The notes beneath the pieces were generated by a model. It saw only the letters and a list, made by a program, of their open reading frames with translations. It made no database searches and had not been told where the DNA came from. Positions 23,910-31,523 of a DNA stretch of 35,636 bases are shown piece after piece. The translations under genes and the position numbers were made by a program. Source of the DNA: an uncultured Paracoccus sp. (GTDB taxonomy: Bacteria > Pseudomonadota > Alphaproteobacteria > Rhodobacterales > Rhodobacteraceae); contig NZ_CALMYP010000061.1 in assembly GCF_937873615.1 (NCBI RefSeq), positions 1 through 35,636 on the forward strand, in the 5' to 3' direction. The number at the start of each line of letters is the position of its first letter. Position 1 is the first letter of the stretch.

Positions 23910-24101
23910 GATCTGAATACCCGCCTGCCGGTCGCGGGTTTCGACGGCTGGGCCGCTACTCCCCGCTTCACCGGACCCTGCTATGTGTTCGCCGAAGCCG
24001 GACAGTCGGGCCGACCACCCTGGCACGGCCCGCATGAATACGGCCGCGCCGGTGGAAGATTGCCGGCGCGGCCGTGACCGTCGCCGAGCTATGAAAGGGT
24101 C

Positions 24102-24220
24102 GTCGCCGCCGCCGCGCGCCGAGAGATTCTCGTTCGAATTCTCCGGCCAGTTGCCCAGATTCGCGTAGCGCGAGCCGGCGTTGTCGCCGTTGATCCACGA
24201 ACCCCCGATGATGGACGGGC
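24102..24220 (-). repeat. DGR2 template repeat (TR2)
   Basis: A 119-bp donor on the minus strand, nine bases after the avd2 stop and 192 bases before the RT start. It holds 22 adenines on the minus strand, mostly in AAC/AAT codons in register with the VR frame (INGDNAGSRYANLGNWPENS-type reading). The 3' end is the GC-only stretch reading GGCGCGCGGCGGCGGCGAC, followed by one mismatch; this is the likely homing-initiation end. Confidence 0.95.
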
Positions 24221-24229
24221 ACCGCAACG

Positions 24230-24607
24230 TCATACCCCCGACCGCCCGTTGCCCTTCGCGGTCTTGATCCATTGCCCGAGCATCGCCCCCGTCTCCGCGA
24301 TGGTGCGGAGCGCCACGGCATGCTGCCGAGGCGTGACGATTTTCAGCGCCGGATCGGCCGCGAAACGCAACCAGAACCGCAGCGTCGCCATGTGAGCGTC
24401 CGCCGCGTAGAGACGGGAAGGCTGCTTGCTCTTCGCCGCCTGATAGAGAAGGCCGACCTGATCGAACAGCAATCCGATCAGCCGGTCGCGCAGCGCGCCA
24501 TGGCGGCGCGGGCATCGCTGGAGGATCGGATAGAGATAGGTCACGACGGCCTCATATTTTTCGACGATCGCCAGGTCTTGAGCTTGCACAAATTCGTCGC
24601 GTGTCAT
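24230..24607 (-). CDS. avd: DGR2 accessory variability determinant (Avd)
   Basis: A 125-residue, all-helical, basic protein of the Avd/four-helix-bundle type: IVEKYEAVVTYLYPILQRCP in helix 1, HGALRDRLIGLLFDQVGLLY in helix 2, HMATLRFWLRFAAD in helix 3, and TIAETGAMLGQWIKT in helix 4. Only distantly similar to the DGR1 Avd, so the two are not a recent duplication. It lies between the variable protein and TR2, as in DGR1. Expected to bridge RT2 and TR2 RNA. Confidence 0.88.
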   Translation of the reverse strand: MTRDEFVQAQDLAIVEKYEAVVTYLYPILQRCPRRHGALRDRLIGLLFDQVGLLYQAAKSKQPSRLYAADAHMATLRFWLRFAADPALKIVTPRQHAVALRTIAETGAMLGQWIKTAKGNGRSGV

Positions 24608-24632
24608 GGCTGGCGATCGTCCGTTTCACTCG

Positions 24633-24652
24633 GCCCGCGCTTCCGCGCGGGC
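24633..24652 (-). other. DGR2 target-site hairpin downstream of VR2
   Basis: A perfect 8-bp stem (GCCCGCGC/GCGCGGGC) closing the loop GGAA on the minus strand, beginning 17 bases after the VR2 end and touching the stop codon of the variable protein. GGAA fits the GRNA tetraloop described for phage DGR target hairpins. There is no T tract after it. Confidence 0.8.
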
Positions 24653-25581
24653 TATGCAGGATTCAGGTGGTCGCCGCCGCCGCGCGCCGAGAGATTCTCG
24701 TACGAATGCACCGGCCAGAAGCCCAGGCGCGCGAAGCGCGAGCCGGCGTCGACGCCGACGAACCACGCACCCCCGAGGATGGACGGGCGAGGCTCGTCGG
24801 GATCGCCATCCGTGGCCCATTGCCAGACGGTCCCGGTGATGTCGAAGACGCCGCGCTGGCTGATGAACCGCTCGGCGCCGTCCTTGAGGACGCCGGTCAC
24901 GACCGGGTCGCCATCGCGCGAGCATCGCTCCTGCACGCCGAAGCCGGCGGCGAAGAACTCTTCGACCGTGAGGAGGCGCTTGCCGTGATAGGCGAGGAGT
25001 TCGACGGCGGCGGCATAGTCGAACCGCTTGAAGCGCGTCTTGCCGTCCGGGCGCATGGGAAGGTCGCGGCCGTCCGCGATCGTCGCCCCGCAGCGGCTCG
25101 TGCCGTGCTCATGGTGATCGACGCCGGGGAGATAGATGTCCACCCATGCCTTGCGGCCGCCGGCGAGCTCGATCATCGTCATGCCGCGCGGGTCCGGTCC
25201 CGCGAAGCGGAAGTCCGCGTCCCAGAGCGAGAAGGGATTGATCGACGGGGTCGTGTCGCCGCCGGCGCGGGCCTGCGCGCAGCCGCCGGGCGCGAAATGG
25301 AAGCCGGCGAACCATCTGTCCCCGAGAGGGTTCGACGCAACCGGCTCGGCGAAGGGCTTGCCCTCCCCGTCGATGGAGACGCCGTAGTCGCGGCCGGGCG
25401 TCAGATCGCCGAGGCCGACCGGCGTGTCGGCGTCGAAGGCATGCGTGCGGCCCTCGATCTGGATCACCGTGCCGGCCCTGATGCCGATTTCCGTCCGGCT
25501 GGGCGCAAAGAGAATCGGCGCAGCCAGGTCGGCCCGGTCAATGGTCATGGGGGAAGTCTTCACTGCAGTAGCAATGTTCAT
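24652..25581 (-). CDS. DGR2 variable protein (C-type-lectin/FGE-like fold)
   Basis: A 309-residue target protein. The C-terminal half is CLec/FGE-like: KRLLTVEEFFAAGFGVQERC, FDITGTVWQWATDG, then the variable repeat at residues about 265-304 (GGAW core, AGSRF, ending ENLSARGGGD). Only five residues follow. The N-terminal half is beta-rich (GTVIQIEGRTHAFDAD, DYGVSIDGEGKPF) and recalls other DGR target proteins. No signal peptide or membrane helix. Its ATG overlaps the upstream gene (ATGA), so it is translated as part of the leftward early operon. That is unusual for a virion receptor binder. Its ligand is unknown. Confidence 0.88.
   Translation of the reverse strand: MNIATAVKTSPMTIDRADLAAPILFAPSRTEIGIRAGTVIQIEGRTHAFDADTPVGLGDLTPGRDYGVSIDGEGKPFAEPVASNPLGDRWFAGFHFAPGGCAQARAGGDTTPSINPFSLWDADFRFAGPDPRGMTMIELAGGRKAWVDIYLPGVDHHEHGTSRCGATIADGRDLPMRPDGKTRFKRFDYAAAVELLAYHGKRLLTVEEFFAAGFGVQERCSRDGDPVVTGVLKDGAERFISQRGVFDITGTVWQWATDGDPDEPRPSILGGAWFVGVDAGSRFARLGFWPVHSYENLSARGGGDHLNPA
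24670..24788 (-). repeat. DGR2 variable repeat (VR2)
   Basis: A 119-bp copy of TR2, offset 568 bases. On the minus strand I count 16 mismatches. Fourteen are at template adenines (to T, C or G) out of 22 adenines; two are at template T (T to G in a Ser/Ala codon, T to C at the third base of a changed AAT codon). The distal GAGAAT adenines near the 3' end are unchanged, as expected close to the homing-initiation end. Confidence 0.95.
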
Positions 25582-25787
25582 GGTCTAACTCCATCGGGTT
25601 GCTTGGAAGTTCTGGAATTCCGAGAGGCCGGGACGGCCTTCCGGATGGCGTTGCCGGACGTGATCATCACGAAACCGTCCGCGAACTCGACGCGAATCGA
25701 GTTCATCTTGCCGCGCGCCGTAAGCCGGCACGGCTGGCCTTTCCGGCCTTGTCGATTCCACCGGAAAATGTAGGGGAAGTCCGTCAT
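25578..25787 (-). CDS. Small conserved-type phage protein
   Basis: A 69-residue basic protein from ATG 25787, in ATGA overlap with both neighbours. It reads MTDFPYIFRWNRQGRKGQPC then RGKMNSIRVEFADGFVMIT, compact and beta-rich. I have the impression of similar small proteins in Rhizobiales phage early operons, but no function is known. Its stop is coupled to the start of the DGR2 variable protein. Confidence 0.65.
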   Translation of the reverse strand: MTDFPYIFRWNRQGRKGQPCRLTARGKMNSIRVEFADGFVMITSGNAIRKAVPASRNSRTSKQPDGVRP

Positions 25788-26257
25788 AAGAGACTCCCCT
25801 GCGGAGACGACGGCGGCGTGCTGGGGCGCATCCACCTTGCCGTCTCTGGCACCTCGTCAGTCCGCCCGCGCTCCCACTCGAAGAAGCCCAGCGCGCCCGA
25901 GCAAGGAATGAACTCGATCGGGGCGGCCTCGGCAACCACAAGCCCGCGAGGCCCGAAGAACCACGGGCTGTCGAAGGTCTTCACGATGTCGACGATGACG
26001 CCGACGCCGACAATTCCGCCGCGCGGAAGGTCGCCCGGCGCAGGGCACTCGAACCCCATCTCGTCGAAGAATTCGGCGGCATCTTCATATTCGTGCCGCG
26101 TCATGCCGCGCGAGGCGTGGATCGCGAAGGGACCGCGAAACTTGAGCGCGGGGTTCGGCGCGCGCCACGACCGATTCTCGACGGGCTTCCAGCCCATTAC
26201 AAGGGCATGCGCCCAAGGCTGGCGCACCGAAAGGGCAAGGCGAGGCAGGAGCATCAT
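25784..26257 (-). CDS. ASCH-domain protein
   Basis: A 157-residue protein. RLALSVRQPWAHALVMGWK, PVENRSWRAP, RGPFAIHAS and GGIVGVGVIVDIV form the ASCH (PUA-like) fold, residues about 6-110. ASCH proteins bind RNA or modified nucleosides, and some hydrolyse N4-acetylcytidine. Phages often encode one next to nucleotide-metabolism genes, as here beside DHFR. Tandem ATG at 26257/26254; the first overlaps the DHFR stop. The specific substrate is unknown. Confidence 0.85.
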   Translation of the reverse strand: MMLLPRLALSVRQPWAHALVMGWKPVENRSWRAPNPALKFRGPFAIHASRGMTRHEYEDAAEFFDEMGFECPAPGDLPRGGIVGVGVIVDIVKTFDSPWFFGPRGLVVAEAAPIEFIPCSGALGFFEWERGRTDEVPETARWMRPSTPPSSPQGSLL

Positions 26258-26688
26258 GCAGCACCTCCCCAGCGAAACCCATAGGCGTCGAACGGGAAGA
26301 ACGCATGGTCGCGATCCTCCTCGGGCGCACTGTCGTAGGGAATGGCGCTGATCAGCTTGAGGCCGTCGACGAAAGGCGCGAACGTCCGATAGGTATGCGC
26401 GCCGCCCGCGATCCAGATCGGCCGTCCCGGCCACTCCTGCCCGCAGGTTTCGATCACCTCGGCCGGGTCGCTGCCCGCCCATTCATAGACGCATCGGCCT
26501 TCGAGCCGCGGCATGCCCCGCGCCGTCCGCCGGCCGAGGATGACGACGCCGCCCATCGTGAGTCGCTGGAAGCCGGCGAGGTCCATCTTCATCACGGCTT
26601 CCAGATCCGGGTCGCCCCGCCATGGCAGGTCGCCGGCGCGGCCGATCTGGCCTCGGCGGCCGCAGGCCGCGATCAGATGCACCGTCAT
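26254..26688 (-). CDS. Dihydrofolate reductase-like protein
   Basis: A 144-residue DHFR. ACGRRGQIGRAGDLPWR (residues 8-24, Met20-loop region), MDLAGFQRLTMGGVVILGRRT (catalytic acidic residue about 36 and the NADPH-binding GRRT) and PIWIAGGAHTYRTFAP (second GG motif) are present in order. Slightly short against 155-165. Would regenerate tetrahydrofolate for thymidylate or modified-pyrimidine synthesis. No thymidylate synthase is visible in the window. Coupled by overlaps to Gp37/Gp68 and ASCH genes. Confidence 0.88.
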   Translation of the reverse strand: MTVHLIAACGRRGQIGRAGDLPWRGDPDLEAVMKMDLAGFQRLTMGGVVILGRRTARGMPRLEGRCVYEWAGSDPAEVIETCGQEWPGRPIWIAGGAHTYRTFAPFVDGLKLISAIPYDSAPEEDRDHAFFPFDAYGFRWGGAA

Positions 26689-27773
26689 GGCCGCACCCTC
26701 GGCAGGCCGTTGTGCTCGACCCCGTCGAGCAGCCGTCCCGCCGCCTTCTTGCCGACATTGCGCACGGCCACGAGGCGCTCGCCGTGGAAGCCGATGCCGC
26801 CCGCCAGATTGTGAAACCGGGTCGCGCCGAGGCCCATCTGGCCGTCGACCTTGGGCGTCGAGCGCCAGTCCGGATCGTCGACGTCGCGATCGTAGAACGC
26901 CGACCATGCGCCCCATTGCTTGAACAGGAACGCGATCTCGTGCGCGGCGCAGAAGTCCCGCGTGGTGCGGTGCCATTCCGGATGGGTCGGCCGGGCGCCG
27001 TCGCCGCTTTCGCCGCCGGACACGATCCAGCGGGCAAATTCCCATCCCTTCCAGTCGACCGGGCCGAGGGCCGGCTCATAACTAACCCATGTCAGCCAGC
27101 CCATGTCGGCGAGCGCCGCCATCGTGGCCCGCCGCTGATCGGCGCGGGACTGATCCTCGACCGAAACGCCGAGCCATATGTTGCGGAAGGAATCCGGCCA
27201 TCTGGCCATGCCGCCGGCCCAGTCGAACAGCGGATAGGCGCAGCCTGCAGGCGGCGTCCCCATGGCGTCCAGCATGTCGGCGAAGAGCTGGCCGCGCCCG
27301 CTGGGGTGTGCAGCGCGCACTTCGGCCGGGCCGCGCGCGCCCTTAAAGTCCAGATCCTGCTCGGCGTTCACGTCCCCCCAGCGGCGGAAGAAATCGAGCA
27401 TCCTGTCCGGGCGCTTGGTGAGCACCTGAAAGGTGTGGCGCTGCGCCTGCGCCATGACGTCGAGGACGCGCATGATCCAGCCGTCCGGCACGCCCTCGGC
27501 AAAGAGGTCGCCATGCGCGCAGACGAAGATCATGCGCGGCTTCTGCCACCGCAAGGGCTGGTCGAGCCATTGCTCGTTGAACCGGACCTCGCCGTTCCAG
27601 ACCGGCCCGGCCTTCGTGTCGACGGTCAGGCCGGCGCGGCTCGGATGATGCTTGAGGCGCGTTCCGGCCAGCCGCATCGCGTAGCAGTTCGTGCAGCCGG
27701 GCGAGACGACCGAGCATCCGGTGATCGGATTCCACGTCGCGTCGGTCCATTCGATCAGGGAATGGTCAGCCAT
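26685..27773 (-). CDS. Phage Gp37/Gp68 family (DUF5131) radical-SAM-like protein
   Basis: A 362-residue protein. The opening IEWTDATWNPITGCSVVSPG followed by CTNCYAMR gives the Cys20-x6-Cys27-x2-Cys30 cluster of the Gp37/Gp68 family, thought to hold an iron-sulfur cluster like radical-SAM enzymes. Further family blocks: RMIFVCAHGDLFAEGVP, FQVLTKRPDRM, NIWLGVSVEDQ, VSYEPALGPVD and WIVSGGESG. Common in alphaproteobacterial phages; the substrate is not established. Lies among nucleotide-metabolism genes, so a nucleic-acid substrate is plausible. Confidence 0.9.
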   Translation of the reverse strand: MADHSLIEWTDATWNPITGCSVVSPGCTNCYAMRLAGTRLKHHPSRAGLTVDTKAGPVWNGEVRFNEQWLDQPLRWQKPRMIFVCAHGDLFAEGVPDGWIMRVLDVMAQAQRHTFQVLTKRPDRMLDFFRRWGDVNAEQDLDFKGARGPAEVRAAHPSGRGQLFADMLDAMGTPPAGCAYPLFDWAGGMARWPDSFRNIWLGVSVEDQSRADQRRATMAALADMGWLTWVSYEPALGPVDWKGWEFARWIVSGGESGDGARPTHPEWHRTTRDFCAAHEIAFLFKQWGAWSAFYDRDVDDPDWRSTPKVDGQMGLGATRFHNLAGGIGFHGERLVAVRNVGKKAAGRLLDGVEHNGLPRVRP

Positions 27774-28284
27774 GATCGCCTCCGGTTTCGGTGAGCGAGC
27801 GACCGTCTGCCGACACGGTGAAGGCGACGCCCTCGTGCCAGAAGCCCATAACGACGGTCAGCCGTTCGCCCTCGGGATCGGGCATGTCGTTCGCCACCCA
27901 GTTCCGGGCGAAGCTGTCCATCGAATCGGACATCGTCTCGTAGTCGCTCGCCTCGGCGAACCAGTTCGCCTCGTCGACCCGAGCCGCCGGCGCCAACGGC
28001 ACGGCTTCGCCGGTGAACATATCGACGGTGCCGCCGTCGCGCGGGTCTTCGAGGTTCCACGACCCGTCCGGCATGACGGTGATCGTGACGCTGCCGCGCT
28101 CCTCCCACCACATGAAGGAGACGGTCTCGCCCGGCGTGATGGTGCCGGCGACCGACCAGCGGATCGTCGTCACGCCGGCAGCATCGGGGGAAAGCCAATC
28201 CTCCGGGCGCTCGCGGCCGGGCGGCATGATCTCGTCGACGAGGCAGGCTGGCCACCATCGGCGGGTGTGCGCGAAATCAGCCAT
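27766..28284 (-). CDS. Hypothetical phage protein
   Basis: A 172-residue acidic soluble protein with many Trp (FAHTRRWWPACLVDEIMPPG, VSFMWWEERGSVTITV). No motif that I recognise. It overlaps the Gp37/Gp68 start by eight bases and begins two bases after the pyrophosphohydrolase stop, so it is in the same translation-coupled chain. Confidence 0.6.
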   Translation of the reverse strand: MADFAHTRRWWPACLVDEIMPPGRERPEDWLSPDAAGVTTIRWSVAGTITPGETVSFMWWEERGSVTITVMPDGSWNLEDPRDGGTVDMFTGEAVPLAPAARVDEANWFAEASDYETMSDSMDSFARNWVANDMPDPEGERLTVVMGFWHEGVAFTVSADGRSLTETGGDHG

Positions 28285-28286
28285 CG

Positions 28287-28946
28287 CTACCTCCCGACGC
28301 CGGCGGCGGCGAGAACGGCCCGCAGATCGCCCAGACGAACCGCCACGCGCGTCTTGTCGCCGTTGCGCATGAACTCTGCCGCGATCTTCTTGAGGCGCTC
28401 GGCGGCTTCGCCATCAATCGCTGCGGCCTCGCCGCTCCGGTCGTGCTCAATCGCCTTGTCCGGATCGGCCGTCCGCCAGTCCGGCCACCGGCGCTTTTCG
28501 TTCTTCGTCTGCTTGGCGACGATGGCCTCGACGATGCGGGCCGGATCGAACCCGGCGCGCCATGCGCCGTCGAAGGCCAGAATGATGACGTCGATCCATT
28601 CCTCGACGTCGGTGGGGTCCGCCTCGATCTCGCGCAGTTCCTTGCGGATATGGTCGATCACGCCGGCGGCGCGCGTGCCGGGGCCGAAGGTCTTCAAGGA
28701 GAAGGCCCGCTGCCGCTCAAGATGCGCAACCAGGTCGAAGCGCGCCTTCGCCGCCGCCCGCAGATCGCGCGCGTCCTGCTGATAGCGGTTGTTTGCTTCG
28801 AGCAGATCGGTGACGCGCTGGACCCGCAGCCGCTCGCTGTCGTCGCGGCAGTCGAGCAGGTGCATGATCCAGCGCGCCAGATCGTCCTTGCTCTTGTTCA
28901 TCAGCGAGCGGTGGGTGACGGTGGAAACGACGGTGAAGGTGGACAT
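28287..28946 (-). CDS. DUF550-type dATP/dGTP pyrophosphohydrolase-like protein
   Basis: A 219-residue protein. Residues about 75-165 match the DUF550/MazG-like helical NTP pyrophosphohydrolase: RQRAFSLKTFGPGTRAAGVI, KELREIEADPTDVEEWIDVI (metal-binding E-x-x-E and E/D residues), GFDPARIVEAIVAKQTKNEK and RRWPDW. Such enzymes cleave dNTPs to dNMP plus pyrophosphate. An N-terminal helical extension and a C-terminal tail are unexplained. An internal ATG (about 28901) is an alternative start. Adjacent to the beta clamp. Confidence 0.82.
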   Translation of the reverse strand: MSTFTVVSTVTHRSLMNKSKDDLARWIMHLLDCRDDSERLRVQRVTDLLEANNRYQQDARDLRAAAKARFDLVAHLERQRAFSLKTFGPGTRAAGVIDHIRKELREIEADPTDVEEWIDVIILAFDGAWRAGFDPARIVEAIVAKQTKNEKRRWPDWRTADPDKAIEHDRSGEAAAIDGEAAERLKKIAAEFMRNGDKTRVAVRLGDLRAVLAAAGVGR

Positions 28947-28949
28947 CGG

Positions 28950-30104
28950 CTAGATCCTCATCGGCATGAGAACGAAAAGCGTCTCGCCGCCCTGCGCCGG
29001 GCGGACGAGGGCCGGCGCACCGGCATCGCCCAGTTCGAAGATCACCTCGTCGCCGCCGGCGGCGGACAGGAGGTCGAGGCAGTATTTGCCGTTGAAGCCG
29101 ATCTCGACGGGGTCGCCATCGGCGCCGGCGATCTCGATCTGATCTTCCGCACTGCCGGCATCCGGGCTATGGGCGGTGACGGTCAGGCCGTCGCCCGCGA
29201 AGGCGTATTTGACGGCATTGCCCTTGCCGGTGGACACTGTCAGGACGCGGTCGATGGCATCCGCCAGCGGCGCGCGGGCGAGCGTGTAGCGGTTCGGGTT
29301 GCCCGCCGGCACCACGCGCTTGTAATCGGGGAAGGTGCCGTCGATCAGCTTCGAGACCAGCGTCACGCCGGTTTCGTCGCCGCCCATGGAAATGCGGAAC
29401 TTCACGTCGGAGATGTCGAGGCGGACAGGCCCCTTGTCCGGCAGCATTTTCAGCACGAGATCGACCGTCTTCCTCGGGATGATGATCGCCGGCAGGCCCG
29501 CCGCGCCGTCCGGAAGCGGCAGGGTCGACTTCGCGAGGCGATGCCCGTCCGTCGCCACGGCGATCAGCACCGCCGCCCCGTCGACTTCGTCCTCGTGCCA
29601 GTGGATGCCGTTGAGGTAGTAGCGGGTTTCCTCGCTCGAAATCGCGAAGCGCACGGTTTCCAGCATCGCCTTGAGCGTGGCGGATTCCATGTCGAAACTA
29701 CAGGTGAACTCGCCGGCCGACAGTTCGTGGAAATCGGAGGCCGGCAGGGACGGCAGACGGAAGCGCGAGCGCCCGGCCGAGATGGTCCACATGCCGCCGT
29801 CGTCCTTGGCATCGCCGCTGCCGGCGATCCTGACCTCGCAGCCCTCGGGCAGCTTGCGCACGATGTCGTGCAGATTGTTCGCGGGAAGCGTCACCTCGGC
29901 CGCGCCGCCCTCGATCGCGCATTTGCGCGAGACGACTATCTCGGCGTCAAGGTCGGTGCCGGTAATCGCCAGCCTCCCGTCGCTCGCCCGGATCAGGACG
30001 TTCGACAGGATCGGGATCGTGTTGCGGCGCTCGACCACGCGCACGGCGAGCGCCAGGGCGGGAAGCAAAGCCTCCCGCCCGATGGTGATCGCGCCCGCCG
30101 TCAT
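28950..30104 (-). CDS. dnaN: DNA polymerase III beta subunit (sliding clamp)
   Basis: A full-length 384-residue phage-encoded DnaN. Three clamp domains can be followed: REALLPALALAVRVVERRNT with IPILSNVLI at the start, the domain 2 segment VRFAISSEETRYYLNGIHW with ATDGHRLAKS near residue 180, and the C-terminal end TLFVLMPMRI that matches the conserved VLMPMR clamp terminus. A homodimeric ring that tethers polymerases. Expressed with SSB and nucleotide enzymes. No polymerase or helicase gene is in the window. ATGA overlap with DUF2303. Confidence 0.95.
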   Translation of the reverse strand: MTAGAITIGREALLPALALAVRVVERRNTIPILSNVLIRASDGRLAITGTDLDAEIVVSRKCAIEGGAAEVTLPANNLHDIVRKLPEGCEVRIAGSGDAKDDGGMWTISAGRSRFRLPSLPASDFHELSAGEFTCSFDMESATLKAMLETVRFAISSEETRYYLNGIHWHEDEVDGAAVLIAVATDGHRLAKSTLPLPDGAAGLPAIIIPRKTVDLVLKMLPDKGPVRLDISDVKFRISMGGDETGVTLVSKLIDGTFPDYKRVVPAGNPNRYTLARAPLADAIDRVLTVSTGKGNAVKYAFAGDGLTVTAHSPDAGSAEDQIEIAGADGDPVEIGFNGKYCLDLLSAAGGDEVIFELGDAGAPALVRPAQGGETLFVLMPMRI

Positions 30105-31066
30105 ACCCCCGTCTCCGGCTTGCCCTCATAGGCCGGCAGGCCGGTCTTTTCGCGGGCGTCGAAGAGGGCATGGCGGACGTGTTCGGTGATGAACTGGTCC
30201 GGGCGGTAGATCTGATAAAACCAGACCACGGACCCGCCGGCGGCGCGGTAGCGCAGGCGGACGGGGATGCGCATCTTGTCGCCCATGAAGAAGGGCGGCA
30301 CGGACAGGATGAAGATGCCGGGAACCTTGAGCGGCTGGCCGTTCGCGTCCTGATGGCTTTCTTCCCAGACGATTTGTCCCTCGCCGTTGGCAAGGGTGTG
30401 CGCGGCCTTCACCTTGCTCGCCACGTTGACCTGAAGGCCGCGCGACAGTTCGACAAGCTGGCTGGGCGTGGCGACGGTCGTCGCGAAGTCGCGTTCGAGC
30501 CAGATGCGCTCCTCGTCGGTCGGCGCGGAGAGTTCCGCGACGCGGTCCTCGAGGAAATAGGCGAAGTCCTCCTGCGTCATCTTCTGGCCGTTCATCTTGT
30601 TCCACGCCTGCCACTCCTCGGAGAGCGGGAAGGCGTAATGAACGCGGTGCTTGCCGTAATCCGGCTGACCGTCGACGCCGAGATGGTGGTAGTCGATGAC
30701 GGCGGTGAAGGACGGCTTGCGCCAGTCCGCGTCGGCGAAGATCACCGAGTGCTCGGACTTGTGGCGGTTGATCAGTTCGCAGAAGGACTCGAAGGTCTGC
30801 GCCTCGGCGGTGCCCTGCTTGCGCTTCGGGTGCAGGCGGTAGCTTTCGAGCACGTTCGCGAGCGCATTGACCGCCGGCTGATCGCCGCGGTGCAGCGCGA
30901 CCGGCACCTTCGCCGGCAGGCCGGTGAAGCCCTCGGGCGTGTCGATCTGGACGATCTCGATCCCCTTCGCCTCCGCCCCGAGACGGGCGGCTTCGGCCAG
31001 GTCGATGCTGAAGGGGGTGGCGATGGCTTCCGCGGCGTCCGCCGCGGGGGTGACAGTTTTTGTCAT
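30101..31066 (-). CDS. DUF2303 family phage protein
   Basis: A 321-residue protein with family blocks VALHRGDQPAVNALANVLES, SVIFADADWRKPSFTAVIDYH, QEDFAYFLEDRVAEL, WFYQIYRPDQFI. DUF2303 proteins are frequent in replication or recombination regions of temperate phages and often lie near SSB, but no activity is established. Start ATG 31066 with GAAAGG upstream. A 61-base gap separates it from the previous gene. Confidence 0.88.
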   Translation of the reverse strand: MTKTVTPAADAAEAIATPFSIDLAEAARLGAEAKGIEIVQIDTPEGFTGLPAKVPVALHRGDQPAVNALANVLESYRLHPKRKQGTAEAQTFESFCELINRHKSEHSVIFADADWRKPSFTAVIDYHHLGVDGQPDYGKHRVHYAFPLSEEWQAWNKMNGQKMTQEDFAYFLEDRVAELSAPTDEERIWLERDFATTVATPSQLVELSRGLQVNVASKVKAAHTLANGEGQIVWEESHQDANGQPLKVPGIFILSVPPFFMGDKMRIPVRLRYRAAGGSVVWFYQIYRPDQFITEHVRHALFDAREKTGLPAYEGKPETGV

Positions 31067-31127
31067 GGTTCGACCTTTCTCTGTTTTGCGCGCCTGCGGC
31101 GTCGCGGCTGGGTTCGAGGGGAGCGGA

Positions 31128-31472
31128 CTATTCGGCGGCGCGGGGGCGTGCCTCGCGCGGGCCGTTGAACATGTCGGTCTGCTGGGGGTGCTCGGTGGAG
31201 AGCGAGCCGTCGTCGAGCACCCAGTAGAAGGACGAGCCGCGCTGCGGCTTCGGGCGCTTGGAATCGATGTCGCAGGTGATCGTGGCCGTGCCGGCCTCGA
31301 CTTCCAGATTGATCTTGAGCGTGACGCTGCCCTTGACCTTCGACTTCGGGCGGTCGCCGGAAAGCTCTTTCAGCTTCGACAGCGTCTCGGTGATTTCGCT
31401 GCCGAGAACGGCCGCGACTTCGCCGCCTTCCAGCATGCCGATGATCGTTTGCGCGTCGCGGATTCGTTTCAT
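31128..31472 (-). CDS. Hypothetical phage protein, DUF2303 neighbour
   Basis: A 114-residue protein. It starts MKRIRDAQTIIGMLEGGEVA, has a central beta-rich stretch (GSVTLKINLEVEAGTATITCD) and ends FYWVLDDGSLSTEHPQQTDMF. Similar proteins accompany DUF2303 in alphaproteobacterial phages. No catalytic motif is visible. ATG 31472 follows AGGACAAG. Confidence 0.65.
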   Translation of the reverse strand: MKRIRDAQTIIGMLEGGEVAAVLGSEITETLSKLKELSGDRPKSKVKGSVTLKINLEVEAGTATITCDIDSKRPKPQRGSSFYWVLDDGSLSTEHPQQTDMFNGPREARPRAAE

Positions 31473-31523
31473 CTTGTCCTCACGGGTGGGTTGATCCGCC
31501 GGGTTGGGCGGCGGCGTGGATGG

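Noticed and set aside
23910-24515. N-terminal extension of the DGR2 RT frame reading through TR2 and part of avd2
   Set aside because: It reads the template repeat as protein and overlaps avd2 in another frame. The natural RT start is ATG 23909 and RT1 has no such extension.
28443-30131. Long 562-codon plus-strand frame opposite dnaN and the DUF550 gene
   Set aside because: A shadow caused by GC-rich codon bias. It is compositionally Arg/Asp/His-rich with no motif, whereas the minus strand encodes a clear sliding clamp.
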